Assembly: GCF_902686445.1 (NCBI RefSeq)
Contig: NW_025920106.1
Coordinates: 124,001-188,000, forward strand
Reading direction: 5' to 3'
Length of the DNA: 64,000 nt
Source: Sciurus carolinensis
Taxonomy: Eukaryota > Chordata > Mammalia > Rodentia > Sciuridae
This document shows, piece after piece, positions 1 through 11,897 of this stretch (its first letter is position 1; each line of letters starts with the position of its first letter). The translations under genes and the position numbers were made by a program. The notes below the pieces were generated by a model. It was not told the DNA's origin and searched no databases. It saw only the letters and a list, made by a program, of their open reading frames with translations.

Positions 1-3000
1 TGAGATTGTGTCACTGTAGTATGCTGATTTTAAGCCCTTTGGGTATAAACTGAGGAGTGGGGTAGCTGGGTTAAATTGTGGGTCCATTTCGAGTTTTCTG
101 AGGAATCTCCATACTGCTTTCCACAGTGGCTGCACCAATTTTCAACCCTAACAGCAATGTATAAGTGAACCTTTTCCCCACATTCACACCAATATTTATT
201 ATTGCTTGTGTTCCTGATAATTACCATTCTATGGGAGTTAGATAAAATCTTAAGGTATAATTTAATTGCATTTCTCTAATTACTAGAGATGAGATATATT
301 TTTTCATATATTTGTTTATCACATCTATATCTTCTGTGAAGTATCTGCCCAGTTCCTTAGCCAATTTACTCATTGCTTTGTTTTTAATTTTGGTATAAAG
401 TTTTGCAAGTATTTTTTATAAATTTTTGCTATTAGTGCTCTATGTGAAATGCATGAAGAAGAGATTTTCTCCCACTCTGTGGTCTCTTTTTTGCACATTA
501 TGGATTGTTTTATTTGTTTAGAAAAATATTTTTAGTTTGAATCCATCCCATTTTTTGATTCTTGCTTTTATTTCTTGCGCTCTGGGAGCCTTTTTAAAAA
601 AGTCTGGTACTAAATCATCATGATGATTTAGGTGAACTCTCTCTGGTCTAATTCCTAAATCCTTGATCCATTTTGAGTTGAGTTTTGTGCAGGGTGAAAG
701 ATAGATATGTAATTACATTTTACTGCATATGGATTTTCCAGTTGTTCTAGCACCATTTGTTGAAGAGGCTCTCTTTTTTTCCATTGCAAGTTTTTGGCAC
801 CTTTATCTAGTATGAGGTAACTGTACTTATGTGGGTTTGTCTCTGTGTCTTCTATTCTCTACCTTTGGTCTACCTGTATATTTTGGTGCCTATACCATGT
901 AGTTTTTGTTACTATTTCTCAATAGCAGAGTTTAAGGTCTGGTATTGTGATACTTCATGCATCACTCTTCCTACCCAGAATTGCATTGGCTATCCTTGGT
1001 CTTTTATGCTTCCAGATGGACTTCACAATGAATTTCTCTATTTCTATGATGAATGTCATTGAGATTTTAATTGGAATTTTCTTAAATATACATAGTGACT
1101 TTGGAAGTATGGCCATTTGACGATACAAATCTGCCTACTCAAGAATATGGGAGATCTTTCTAAGGTTTTTCAAAATTTCTTTCTTTAGGGTTCTGTAGTT
1201 ATCATTGTAGAGGTCATTCACCTCCTTGTTAGATTGATTACCCAGTGTTTTCTTTTTTTTTTTTTTTTTGAGGCTGTTGTGAATGGAGTAGTTTTCCTAA
1301 TTTTACTTTCAGAATATTCATCACTTATGAATAGAAATGCATTAGATTATGTGTGGTGAATTTATATCCTACTATTTTGCTGAATTCATTTATCAATTAA
1401 AAATTCTAGTTCTAGAAGTCTGTGGTGGAGTTTTATGGATCCTCTAAATATAACATCATGTAGTCAGCAAATAGTCATAGCTTGAGTTCTTCTTTTCCTA
1501 TTTGTATCCTGTTAATTTCTTTGGTTTGCCTAATTGCTCTGTCTAGTGTTTCAAGGATGATGTTGAATAGAAGTGGCAAAAAAGGGCATCCATGTTTTAA
1601 AGGTTTCCAGGTTTTAAAGGGAATGCTTTTAGTTTTTCTCCATTAAGAATGATGTTGTATGTGGGATTAGCACAGATAACCTTTACAATGTTGAGGAATG
1701 TTCCTACTATTCTACTTTTTCTAGTGTTTTGAGCATAAAAGAGTGTTGTATTTTACCAAATGTTTTTTTCTGCACCAATTGAAATAATCATATGATTCAT
1801 AACTTTAAGTCTATTGATGTAATGAATTACATTTATTTTTTTCCAGATGTTGAAACAACCTTTCACCCTTGGGATGAACCCAACTTGATTGAGGTGCACT
1901 ATCTTCTTAATAAGTTTTTTATGTGATTTTCAAGAATTTTGTTAAGAATTTTTGTATCTATGTTCACGAGCAATGTTGGTCTAAAGTTTTTTTTCCTTGA
2001 TGCGTGTTTTTTCTGGTTTTGGTGTCAGGGTGGTACTGGCATCACAGAATAAATTTGGAAGAATTTCCTCCATATTTTATGGAATAGTTTGAGGAGTATT
2101 GGTATAAATTCTTATATGAAGGTCTTGTAGAACTCAGCTGAGAATCTGACTCCAGGCTTTTCTTCATTTGTAAGCTTTTTGATGGCTTCCTCTATTTCAT
2201 TGCTTGAAATTGATCTGTTAAATTGTGTATATCCTCTTGATTCAATATGGGAGGATCATATGTCTTGAAAAATTTTTCGATGTCTTTGAAATTTTTTACT
2301 TTGTTAGAGTGTAGATTTTCAAAGTAGCTTCTAATTATGTTATATATTTCAATGGTGTCTGTGTGATATTTCCTTTTTCATCATAAAGCTTATAATTAAA
2401 TTATCTAACTCTTTCTCTTCATTACTGTGGCTGTGTATCTATTTGTTTACTTTCTCAAAGAACCAACTTTTTGTCAATTTTTTTAATTGTTTCCTTAGTT
2501 TCAATTACTTTGATTTCAGATCTGATTTTAATTATTTCCTGTCTTTTACTAGTTTTGGTGTTGGTCTTCTCTTCTTTTTCTAGGGCTTTGAGATGTAGTG
2601 TTAGGTGATTTAGTTATTGCATTTAGTTGTTGACTTTTTATTCTTTCCTTTAATGCACTATATGCAGTAAATTTTCTTCTTAGTACTGCTTTCATAGTGT
2701 CCCAGAGGTTTTGGTATGTCATATTGTCATTCTCATTTACTTCTGATATTTTTTTTTATTTATTTCCTCCTTTATATTTTCTGTTATCCATGCTACATTA
2801 AGTAGCATATTATTTAGTCTCCAGGTGTTGGGGTATTTTCTGTTTTTTTTATTTTGTCATTGATTTGAAATTTCATTCCATTATGATCTGATGGAACACA
2901 AGGTAGTGTTTCTATTTTTTCAGATTTGCTAAGGACTGCTTTGTGGCATAATATACGTTCTATTTCAGTGAAGGATCCATGTGCTGCTGAGAATAATATG

Positions 3001-3565
3001 TATTTGCTCATTGATGGATGAAATATTCTATATATGTGTTTTAGGTTAAGTTATTGATTGTGTTATTAAGTTGTATGGATTCTTTGTTCAGTTTTTGTTT
3101 GTAATATCTATCCAGTGGTGAAAACAGTGTGTTGAAGTCACCCAGAATTATTGTGTTGTGGTCTATTTGGATCCTGGAATTGAGAAGAATTTCTTTGATG
3201 TACATAGATGTGTTGTTATTTGGAACATAAATATTTATAATTGTTATGTCTTTCTGAATGATAGTTCCCTTTAGCAGTAAGAAATGTTCTTCTTCATCCC
3301 TTCTAACTTTGTCTTGAAGTCCATTTTACCTGAGTAACCCTCACTTTTTCCTGAGTCGTTGTGCATGGTTTGTTTTTTCCCATCCTTTCACCTTTAGTAT
3401 GTAGATGTTTTTATTCTATGAGATGAGTCTATTGAAGGCAGCATATTGTTAGGTCTTTCTTTTTATTCCAATGTGCCAGTATACACCTTTTGATTGATGA
3501 GCTTAGGCCATTAACATTCAGGGTTATTATTGAGATATGATTTTTATTTCTGGTAATTTTGGCTT
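1..3565 (-). pseudogene. L1 ORF2 (endonuclease-reverse transcriptase) pseudogene, decayed
   Basis: Scattered minus-strand fragments read as L1 ORF2. The C-terminal cysteine-rich region is near 60-230 (residues WCSHCGKQYG are visible in a short frame). RT-domain remnants lie in the middle, and an endonuclease remnant near 2814-3011 reads ILFSAAHGSF...SDHNGMK. No frame stays open beyond about 65 codons. The protein normally nicks target DNA and reverse-transcribes L1 RNA; this copy cannot encode it. The start lies near 3565, where the minus strand resembles the ITRNxNHISIITLN-type ORF2 start. The right-arm counterpart is 24875-28555, which carries many of the same lesions. Confidence 0.85.
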
Positions 3566-3831
3566 ATTTTTAATTTTTAATGTGGCTTGGTTTCCCTTTT
3601 TTATTTTGGCTTTACACTTAAGGTACTTCCTTCCTTTGCTGACTTAAAATGTTGTTTTCATTTCCTACTCATTGAATATTTTACTGAGAATTTTTTGTAG
3701 CACAGGTTTCTATTTGCAACTTATTTTAACATTTGTTTATCATGGAAGAATTTTATTTCATTCTCAAATCTGAAAGTTAGTTTTGCTGGGTATAAGATTC
3801 TTTGTTGCCAACCATGTTCTTTAAGAGCTTG

Positions 3832-3847
3832 AAAAAAGCTGATCCAG
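3832..3847. repeat. Target-site duplication (5' copy) of the young L1
   Basis: The 16 bases AAAAAAGCTGATCCAG occur here and again at 11342-11357. They flank the 3848-11341 insertion exactly. The A-run part is ambiguous because it abuts the poly(A) tail at the 3' copy; the GCTGATCCAG core is unambiguous. Removing the insert restores old-L1 ORF1 sequence that is continuous with the right-arm copy at 24578-24610. Confidence 0.92.
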
Positions 3848-5355
3848 AAGATGGCGGACTAGAGGGTGGCTGCATTTCATGTTGCTCCAGGACTCAAGAT
3901 TCAAAAGAGGAGATAGTGACTTGGGACCAACTCAAAGCCGCCGAGTGAGTTTCTCCCATAGGGGAGGCGTCCCCGATGGGGCAGTAGCCCCGGAACGCAG
4001 AGAACTTTGTGAAGTAGAGTGACTCAGCGGGTCGCCCCTCCCCCGCCGGAGCAGTAAACACGGACAGCGAAGCGGAGCGAAAAATGGTGGATTGAAGTTT
4101 CCAGGACCGCGGGCAGATTCTCTAACCTAAGGAGACTCGTCTGAGAAGGGTGAGGCTCCCAAGCACAGGAGGGAGGTCCGGGCCCCTGGGAACCTTGCCT
4201 GCGAAGGCTGTCCTGCCCAGGCGGCAAGACACACCTCCCCCGCTGGAGCAGTGAACTCGGAAAGCGGGGAACTTTGCAAAGGAGGTTGTGCGACACACCA
4301 CTTGGTTTTGAAGCCATCTGCCAGGGCTCCAGCGGCGGCCAGAGAAAGAGTGGCTGCCAGAGAAAGAGAACGTTGCCTGCGAAGGCTGCCCTGCCCAGGC
4401 AGCGAGTTGTTTGGATCCAGCAACCGCCTGAGCAACGGGGAGGGGACTGCCCAGAGGAGGTGGAGGTACGCAGTGAGTGGCTTGGTCTCCAAGCACCCAC
4501 ACAGAGCACCGGGTGGCTGTCTGGAGGAAGAGATGAGCGATGGGTCACTGGGGCTTGGAACATATGTACGAGGCTCCAAGTGACTGGTCAGAGGGCGGGT
4601 CGCATAGCCAGGCGATTAGGTGCATAGCAAGGTCCGGTCCAGGGACCTAGGCACCTTTTCTTGAAGGAACTACACAGAGACAAGCTGAGGGGTGAAGTGA
4701 AGGTTCCAGGACTTCGGGCAGCTTCTCTAAGAAGGGACAACCTAAGGAGACTCGTCTACGAAGGGTGAGGCTCCCAGGCCCAGGAGAGCTACACAGAGAC
4801 CAGCTGAGGGGTGGAGCGAAGGTTCCAGGACTTCGGGCAGCTTCTCTGAGGAGGGGCCACCTAAGGAGACTCGTCTGCAAAGGGCAGGGCTCCCAAGCCC
4901 AGGAGGTAGGTCCAGGCCCCTGGAAACGTTGCTTGGGAAGGCTGCCCTTCCCAGGCGGTAGTTGTGGACTGAGGGGAACCTCTAGGAGGGGAACGGACTA
5001 GCGAGACCTCCCCACCGGGTGGGTCTTCCCCGCCGAGTGAGGTTTTCCCACAAAGACGGTAAAACCAGAGACACAGGCCCAAACAGGCATTGTCTCAGCC
5101 CGCAGTCTAGTTCCCCTTTGGATGACCATTGGTCAACAAGTAGAGGCACCTCTGCCCTCTAGCAGGGAATATACCCCACCTGAAGACCACCACCCCTAGA
5201 GAGGCAGCTACCTAGGGGAACACCGAAGTATCAACTTCCTCTAAGACTTCAGGCTACTGAAGGATAAGAGGGGATACACTAGCAATCTTCAGGGACATTA
5301 TAAGTCAATAGAGGAAATCTGCAACATCTCTGCAGTCCACTGATACCTGAACAAT
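3848..5355 (+). promoter_or_regulatory. L1 5' UTR / internal promoter region
   Basis: GC- and CpG-rich sequence runs from the L1 start to the ORF1 ATG. It contains a partial internal tandem duplication with a period of about 120 bp: the block CTACACAGAGAC...CTTCGGGCAGCTTCTCT occurs near 4669 and again near 4789, and CCTAAGGAGACTCGTCT occurs near 4125, 4742 and 4861. L1 5' UTRs carry an internal RNA polymerase II promoter; that role is taken from the family. The open frames here on both strands are a by-product of high GC content. Confidence 0.75.
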
Positions 5356-6369
5356 ATGAGAAAACAAGGGAAGAAAATGCCTCAAACAAATCTGGATGTT
5401 ATATCAATAAAATCCAATGACAGCATGGCAGAAGAAATGTCAGAAAGGGAGTTCAGAATGTACATAATCAACATGATAAGGGAAGCAAACGATGAAATGA
5501 AAGAGCAAATGCAGGCATTGAATGAACACACCAATAGACAGTTAAAAGAGCAAATACAGGAAGCAAAAGACCATTTCAATAAAGAGTTAGAGATATTGAA
5601 AAAAAAACCAAACAGAAATCCTTGAAATGAAGGAAACAATAAACCAAATTAAGAACTCCATAGAAAGCACAACCAATAGGATAGAACACCTGGAAGACAG
5701 AACCTCAGATATTGAAGACAAAATATTTAACCTCGAAAACAAAGTCGAACAAACAGAGAAGATGGTAAGAAATCATGAACAGAATCTCCAAGAACTATGG
5801 GATATCATGAAAAGGCCAAATTTGAGAATTATTGGGATTGAGGAAGGCTTAGAGAAACAAACCAAAGGAATGAACAACCTATTCAATGAGATAATTTCAG
5901 AAAATTTCCCAAATCTGAAGAACGAAATGGAAAATCAAGTTCAAGAGGCTTACAGGACTCCAAATACACAAAATTACAACAGACCCACACCAAGGCACAT
6001 TATAATGAAAATACTTAACATACAAAATAAAGACAGAATCTTAAAGGCTGTGAGAGAAAAGAACCAAATTACATTCAGGGGAAGCCAATACGGATATCAG
6101 CAGATTTTTCAATCCAGACCCTAAAAGCTAGAAGGACCTGGAATAACATTTTTCAAGCCCTAAAAGAAAATGGATGCCAACCAAGAATCTTATACCCAGC
6201 AAAACTTACCTTCAGATTTGATGACGAAATAAAATCCTTCCATGATAAACAAAAGCTAAAAGAATATACAAAAAGAAAGCCAGCATTACAGAACATTCTC
6301 AGCAAAATATTCCATGAAGAAGATATGAAAAACAAAGAAGCAAATCAGCAAAGGGAGGAGATATCCTAA
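5356..6369 (+). pseudogene. L1 ORF1 (ORF1p RNA-binding protein), two frameshifts
   Basis: ORF1p is a trimeric coiled-coil RNA-binding chaperone of the L1 RNP. The reading starts at ATG 5356 (MRKQGKKMPQTNLD...) and runs to a TGA at 5623. The frame then moves by one at the A-run near 5600-5608. Frame 2 stays open from 5627 to 6124, covering the coiled coil and the RRM (for example RIIGIEEGLEKQTKGMNNLF). A second indel near 6080, in a G/A run, returns to frame 1, which ends at TAA 6367-6369 after NKEANQQREEIS. The total span of about 338 codons is normal for rodent L1 ORF1. Both lesions lie in homopolymers, so a sequencing or assembly error is possible at each. Confidence 0.9.
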
Positions 6370-6420
6370 AGGAACTCTCAAATAAAGAGGAACCAAGTTG
6401 TGTCAAAAATAAGCAAATAA

Positions 6421-9400
6421 ATGAATAAAATGAGTCAAATGACCAGGAATACAAATCATATCTCAATAATAACCCTGAATATTAACGGCCTGAATTCATC
6501 AATCAAAAGACATAGACTGGCAGATTGGATAAAAAAGAAAGATCCAACAATATGTTGCCTGCAAGAGACTCATCTCTTAGAAAGAGATACCCATAGACTA
6601 AAGGTGAAAGGATGGGAAAAAAATTACCATGCACATGGACCCAGCAAAAAAGCTGGGGTATCCATCCTCATTTCAGATAAAGTGGACTTCAAGCCAAAGT
6701 TAATCAGAAGGGATAAAGAAGGACATTTCATAATGCTTAAGGGAACCATAAATCAGCAAGACATAACAATCATAAATATCTATGCCCCAAACAGTGGCTC
6801 ACCCATGTATGTCAAACAAATCCTTCTCAATCTCAGAAACCAAAAAGACCACAATACAATAATACTAGGTGAATTTAACACGCCTCTCTCACCACTGGAC
6901 AGATCTTCCAAACAAAAATTGAACAAAGAAACCATAGATCTCAATAACACAATCAACAATTTAGACTTAACAGACATTTATAGAATATACCATCCAACGA
7001 AGAGTGAGTACACTTTCTTCTCAGCAGCACATGGATCCTTCTCTAAAATAGACCATATATTATGCCACAAAGCTAATGTTAGCAAATACAAGAAGATAGA
7101 GACACTTCCTTGTATTTTATCAGACCATAATGGATTGAAACTAGAAATAAATGAAAGAGCAAAAAACAGAAATTACTCCAACACCTGGAGATTAAACAAT
7201 ATGCTATTATATGAGGAATGGATAACAGAAGATATTAGGAAGGAAATTAAAAAATTCTTAGAGGTAAACGAGAACAAAGAAACATCGTATCAAAATCTCT
7301 GGGACACTATGAAAGCGGTACTTAGAGGAAGATTTATTTCATGGAGCACATTTAATAAAAGAAGTAAAACTCAAAAAATAAATGACCTAACACTACAGCT
7401 CAAAGCCCTAGAAAAAGAAGAACAGACCAACACCAAAAGTAGTAGAAGACAGGAAATAGTTAAACTCAGAGCTGAAATCAACGAAATTGAAACGAAAGAA
7501 ACAATACAAAAAATTGACAAAATAAATAGTTGGTTCTTCGAAAAAATAAACAAAATTGATAAACCTTTAGCCACACTAACAAAGAGAAGATGAGAGAAAA
7601 CCCAAATCACCAAAATTCGGAATGAACAAGGAAATATCACAACAGACACGACTGAAATACAAAACATAATTAGAAGCTATTTTGAAAATCTATATTCCAA
7701 CAAAATAGAAAATTTCGAAGATATCAACAAGTTTCTAGAGACCTATGAATTGCCTAAACTAAACGAGGAGGACATACACAATTTAAATAGACCAATTTCA
7801 AGTAATGAAATAGAAGAAGTCATCAAAAGCCTACCAACAAAGAAAAGTCCAGGACCTGATGGTTTCTCAGCCGAGTTCTACAAAACCTTTAAAGAAGAGC
7901 TCATTCCAATACTTTTCAAAGTATTCCATGAAATAGAAGAGGAGGGAACCCTCCCAAACTCATTCTACGAAGCCAATATCACCCTGATACCTAAACCAGA
8001 CAGAGACACATCGAGGAAAGAAAATTTCAGACCAATATCCTTAATGAACATCGACGCAAAAATTCTCAACAAAATTTTAGCAAATCGCATACAAAAATGT
8101 ATTAAAAAGATAGTGCACCATGATCAAGTGGGTTTCATCCCAGGGATGCAAGGTTGGTTCAACATCAGGAAATCAATAAATATAATTCACCATATCAACA
8201 GATTTAAAGTCAAGAATCACATGATTATTTCAATAGATGCAGAAAAAGCATTTGATAAAATACAGCACCCCTTCATGCTCAAAACACTAGAAAAAATAGG
8301 GATAGTGGGAACGTTCCTTAACATTGTAAAGGCCATCTATGCTAAGCCCATGGCTAATATTAGTCTTAATGGTGAAAAACTGAAAGCATTCCCCCTAAAA
8401 TCTGGAACAAGGCAGGGATGCCCTCTCTCACCACTCCTATTCAATATCGTCCTTGAAACTCTAGCCAGAGCAATTAGACAGACCAAAGAAATTAAAGGGA
8501 TACGAATTGGAAAAGAAGAACTCAAACTATCCCTATTTGCTGATGATATGATTATATACTTAGAGGAACCAGGAAATTCCACCAGAAAACTCTTAGAACT
8601 CATAAGTGAATTCAGTAAAGTAGCAGGATACAAGATCAATGCTCATAAATCCAATGCATTTTTATACATAAGTGTTGAATCTTCAGAAAGAGAAGTTAGG
8701 AAAACTACTCCATTCACAATAGCCTCAAAAAAAATAAAATACTTGGGAATCAATCTCACAAAAGAGGTGAAAGACCTCTACAATGAGAACTACAGAACAC
8801 TAAAGAAAGAAATTAAGGAACACCTTAGAAGATGGAAAGATCTCCCATGTTCCTGGATAGGCAGAATTAATATTGTCAAAATGGCCATACTACCAAAAGT
8901 GCTATACAGATTCAATGCAATTCCAATTAAAATCCCAATGATGTACCTTACAGAAGTAGAACAAGCAATCATGAAATTCATCTGGAAGAAAAAGAAACCC
9001 AGAATTGCTAAAGCAATCCTTCACAGGAAAAATGAAGCAGGGGGTATTGCAATACCTGAACTTCAACTGTACTACAAAGCAATAGTAACAAAAACGGCAT
9101 GGTATTGGTACCAAAATAGACAGGTAGATCAATGGTACAGAATAGAGGACACGGACACAAACCCAAACAAATATAATTTCCTCATACTAGACAAAGGGGC
9201 CAAAAATATGCAATGGAGAAAAGATAGCCTCTTCAATAAATGGTGCTGGGAAAATTGGAAATCCATATGCAACAAAATGAAAATAAACCCATATCTCTCA
9301 CCGTGCACAAAACTAAACTCAAAATGGTTAAGGACCTCGGAATCAGACCAGAGACCCTGCATCTTATAGAAGAAAAAGTAGGTCCAGATCTTCAACATGT

Positions 9401-10262
9401 CGGCTTAGGACCAGACTTTCTCAACAGGACTCCCATAGCACAAGAAATAAAAGCAAGAATCAACAACTGGGATAGATTCAAACTAAAAAGCTTTCTCTCA
9501 GCAAAGGAAACTATCAGCAATGTGAAGAAAGAGCCTACAGAGTGGGAGAAAATCTTTGCCAATCATACTTCAGATAGAGCACTAATCTCCGGAATCTATA
9601 AAGAACTCAAAAAACTCAACACCAAGACTACAAATAATCCAATTGACAAATGGTCTAAGGAAATGAACAGACACTTCACAGAAGAAGACCTACAAACAAT
9701 CAACAAACATATGGAAAAATGTTCAACATCTCTAGTAATAAAAGAAATGCAAATCAAAACCACCCTAAGATTCCATTTCACCCCAATCAGAATGGTGATT
9801 ATCAAGAACACAAGCAACAACAGGTGTTGGCGAGGATGTGGGGAAAAAGGTACACTCATACATTGCTGGTGGGGTTGCAAATTAGTGCAACCACTCTGGA
9901 AGGCAGTATGGAGATTCCTTAAAAAACTTGGAATGGAACTACCATTTGACCCAGCTATCCCACTCCTTGGCCTATACCCAAAGGACTTAAAATCAGCATA
10001 CTACAGAGATACAGCCACATCAATGTTCATTGCTGCTCAATTCACCATAGCCAGATTGTGGAACCAACCTAGATGCCCTTCAGTTGATGAATGGATAAAG
10101 AAACTGTGGCATATATATACAATGGAATATTACTCAGCCATAAAGAATGATAAAATTATGGCATTTGCAAGCAAATGGACGAAATTGGAGAATATCATGC
10201 TAAGTGAGATAAGCCAATCTCAAAAAATCAAAGGAAGAATGATCTCGCTGATAAGTGGATGA
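6421..10262 (+). pseudogene. L1 ORF2 (endonuclease + reverse transcriptase), one stop and one frameshift
   Basis: About 1,280 codons, the normal ORF2p length. The first part (6421-7593) is the APE-type endonuclease with LNINGLNSSIKR, CLQETH, IINIYAPNSGS, SAAHGSFSKIDHILCHK and SDHNGLK. The usual GDFN motif reads GEFN near 6871. An in-frame TGA at 7591-7593 interrupts it, and the same frame then continues through the RT domain ([28 protein letters not shown], catalytic FADD near 8536-8547). A frameshift between about 9270 and 9320 moves the frame, and the cysteine-rich C-terminus ([20 protein letters not shown]) ends at 10262. Only two lesions disable it. A shorter ORF1-ORF2 spacer (6370-6420) precedes the start. 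Confidence 0.93.
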
Positions 10263-10521
10263 TGATACATAATGGGGCGTGGGAGGGGTTAGTTTTAGGG
10301 TTAGAGTGAGGGTTAGGGAGGGGGGCAAGAATGGGGGAAGGAAGGACTGTATAGAGGGAAAAGAGGGATGGGAGGGGTGGGGGGAAGGGGAAAAAATAAC
10401 AGAATGAATCAACCAACATCACCCTATGTAAACGTATGATTACACAAATGGTATGCCTTTACTCTATGTACAAACAGAGAAAGAACATGTATCCCATTTG
10501 TTCACAATAAAAAAAAAAAAG
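10263..10521 (+). other. L1 3' UTR with guanine-rich tract and first poly(A)
   Basis: The sequence right after the ORF2 stop is strongly G-rich on the sense strand at about 10274-10392. It holds several runs of 3-6 G, including GGGTTAGGGAGGGGGG, enough for an intramolecular G-quadruplex. It ends with CACAATAAAAAAAAAAAA at 10503-10520. A G-rich polypurine 3' UTR is a known conserved property of mammalian L1s. The antisense L1 at 36600-36735 carries the same tract as C-runs. Confidence 0.8.
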
Positions 10522-10698
10522 AGCTGCAACTACTCTATCCCATAACTAATGTCAATCCTTCTGGTAGATGGTTTAATGTGAGACTGTCGAAGAATGTATT
10601 ACATGAGAAATATAGAAAACTTGGAATAGTGGGGCCATAAATACATATTATAATAGAATCTAAATCAATGTTAGCATTGAAATATACCTACTATATAT

Positions 10699-10740
<42 letters not shown>

Positions 10741-11330
10741 CCACACACACACTCAGTCTCATCAGAAATGGAACTCTGGTTGAATTTTTAAGTACGTACC
10801 ATCAAGTCCAAATCAATCAAGTAAGTTTTATTTTAGAATCAAAGCACTATGCTTGGTGATGTATAGGGTTCTTGTAAGATAATAATATATATTCCTTTTA
10901 ATAAATTCTTCTCATCCAATCAGTTTTAAGGGATTAAGAAAATTGAGTGAGGTCCTTCAAAAAGAAAGGAATTCTGTGTCCATTCTGTGTTCCTCAGACT
11001 CAAGACTACAAGCTCAGTTCTTCCTTGGGTCTCCAGACGGTGGGCCTGCTCTGCAAATTTCAGATTTTCCAATTTCAAAAATTGTTTGCATGAGTCAATT
11101 TTGTTAAATTTTTAAAAAATCTATATATTTAAGTTTGTATGATTTTATTTACTGTATTGATATACATTTGAACAGTGCATGTATTTACACTTGTTTGTAA
11201 ACTTTCATGTTTTATGATGTGTACATATATGTGTGATATAATTTGCATGTATTTTAATACATGCAAGTATGTACATGAAAATATATCTAAATCAGTCTCT
11301 CAAAAAAATAAAATAAAATACATTCTTCTG
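10522..11330 (+). other. L1 3'-transduced flanking sequence
   Basis: About 810 bp of AT-rich DNA unrelated to L1 lie between the L1's own poly(A) and the terminal poly(A). It contains an (AC)n microsatellite and ends CAAAAAAATAAAATAAAATACATTCTTCTG followed by 17 A, with AATAAA hexamers 14-24 nt before the tail. Nothing in it looks coding. It should match single-copy DNA next to the parent L1 elsewhere in the genome. Confidence 0.85.
10701..10755. repeat. (AC)n microsatellite
   Basis: About 18 perfect AC repeats (10701-10737) are followed by a shorter interrupted run to about 10752. It lies inside the L1-transduced segment, so it was carried here by retrotransposition. Confidence 0.95.
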
Positions 11331-11341
11331 AAAAAAAAAAA

Positions 11342-11897
11342 AAAAAAGCTGATCCAGGTCCTTCTAGCACTTAGTTTCTGGGGTGAGAAACCTGATGATA
11401 TCTCTGTTGGTTTCCCCTATATGGAATCTGATGCTTTTCTCTTGCAACCTTTAAAATTCTATCTTTATTTGAATGGTAAGCATTTTCATTACAATATGCC
11501 TTGGGGTGAATCTGTTGCAATTTTGTACATTTGGTATTCTGTAAGCCTCTTGTATTTGCTTTTCCATTCCATTCTTTAGGTTTGGGTAATTTTTGGATAT
11601 TATTTCATTGAAAATTTTATTCATTCCTTTAGTGTATCTCTGTGACTTCCTCAATTCCAATAATTTTTAAATTTGTTGTTTTCATGCTATTCCATATTTA
11701 TTGGATATTCCAGTCATAATTTCTTACCATTTTTATTCTTTGGTCAATTTTATTTTCAAGATTAAATATATTTTCATCAATTTGTAAGGTACTTTCTTCC
11801 AAGTGATCAAGTCTTTTGGTGATGCTTTCCATTGAGTTTATTTGGTTTATTATTTTCCTAATTTCAAAGATTTCTCTTTATTTTTTTTCAGAATTTC
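11342..11897 (-). mobile_element. Old L1 (left arm), ORF1 remainder
   Basis: This is the continuation of the minus-strand old L1 after the young insertion. The minus strand reads as ORF1, for example GMNKIFNEIISKNYPNLKNG near 11570-11620. The L1 homology stops near 11897 at an A-run on the sense strand, so the old L1 is 5'-truncated inside ORF1. The right-arm counterpart is 24041-24600, with the same truncation point. Confidence 0.88.

Larger units (their letters stand above)
1..3847 (-). mobile_element. Old L1 (left arm of inverted duplication), 3' portion
   Basis: This is an L1 LINE read on the minus strand. The window opens inside the ORF2 C-terminus and passes through ORF2 to the ORF1 C-terminal region near 3600-3847. 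The element continues at 11342-11897; the two parts were separated when a younger L1 inserted at 3847/3848. Many stops and frameshifts show it is long dead. The sequence matches the reverse complement of roughly 24580-28414 at about 95% by eye, so this is one arm of a large inverted duplication. Its 3' UTR lies left of the window. Confidence 0.9.
3848..11341 (+). mobile_element. Young full-length L1 with 3' transduction
   Basis: This is a complete L1 insertion on the plus strand. It has a GC-rich 5' UTR that starts AAGATGGCGGACTAGAGG, then ORF1, ORF2, a G-rich 3' UTR and a first poly(A) at about 10508-10520. About 810 bp of non-L1 sequence follow, and a second poly(A) at 11331-11341 ends the element. 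A 16-bp target-site duplication flanks the whole unit. The second tail, preceded by two AATAAA signals at 11307-11317, together with the single pair of target duplications, shows that read-through RNA was copied. ORF1 has two frameshifts, and ORF2 has one nonsense codon and one frameshift, so the copy is dead but recent. It sits inside the older minus-strand L1 and is absent from the right arm. Confidence 0.93.

Noticed and set aside
4024..5082. Frames of 70-180 codons on both strands
   Set aside because: They lie in the GC-rich L1 5' UTR, overlap each other on opposite strands and have no recognisable domain.
10274..10330. Interstitial telomere repeat (TTAGGG)
   Set aside because: Only two or three imperfect units inside a G-rich L1 3' UTR, and the same tract recurs in the other L1 copies.
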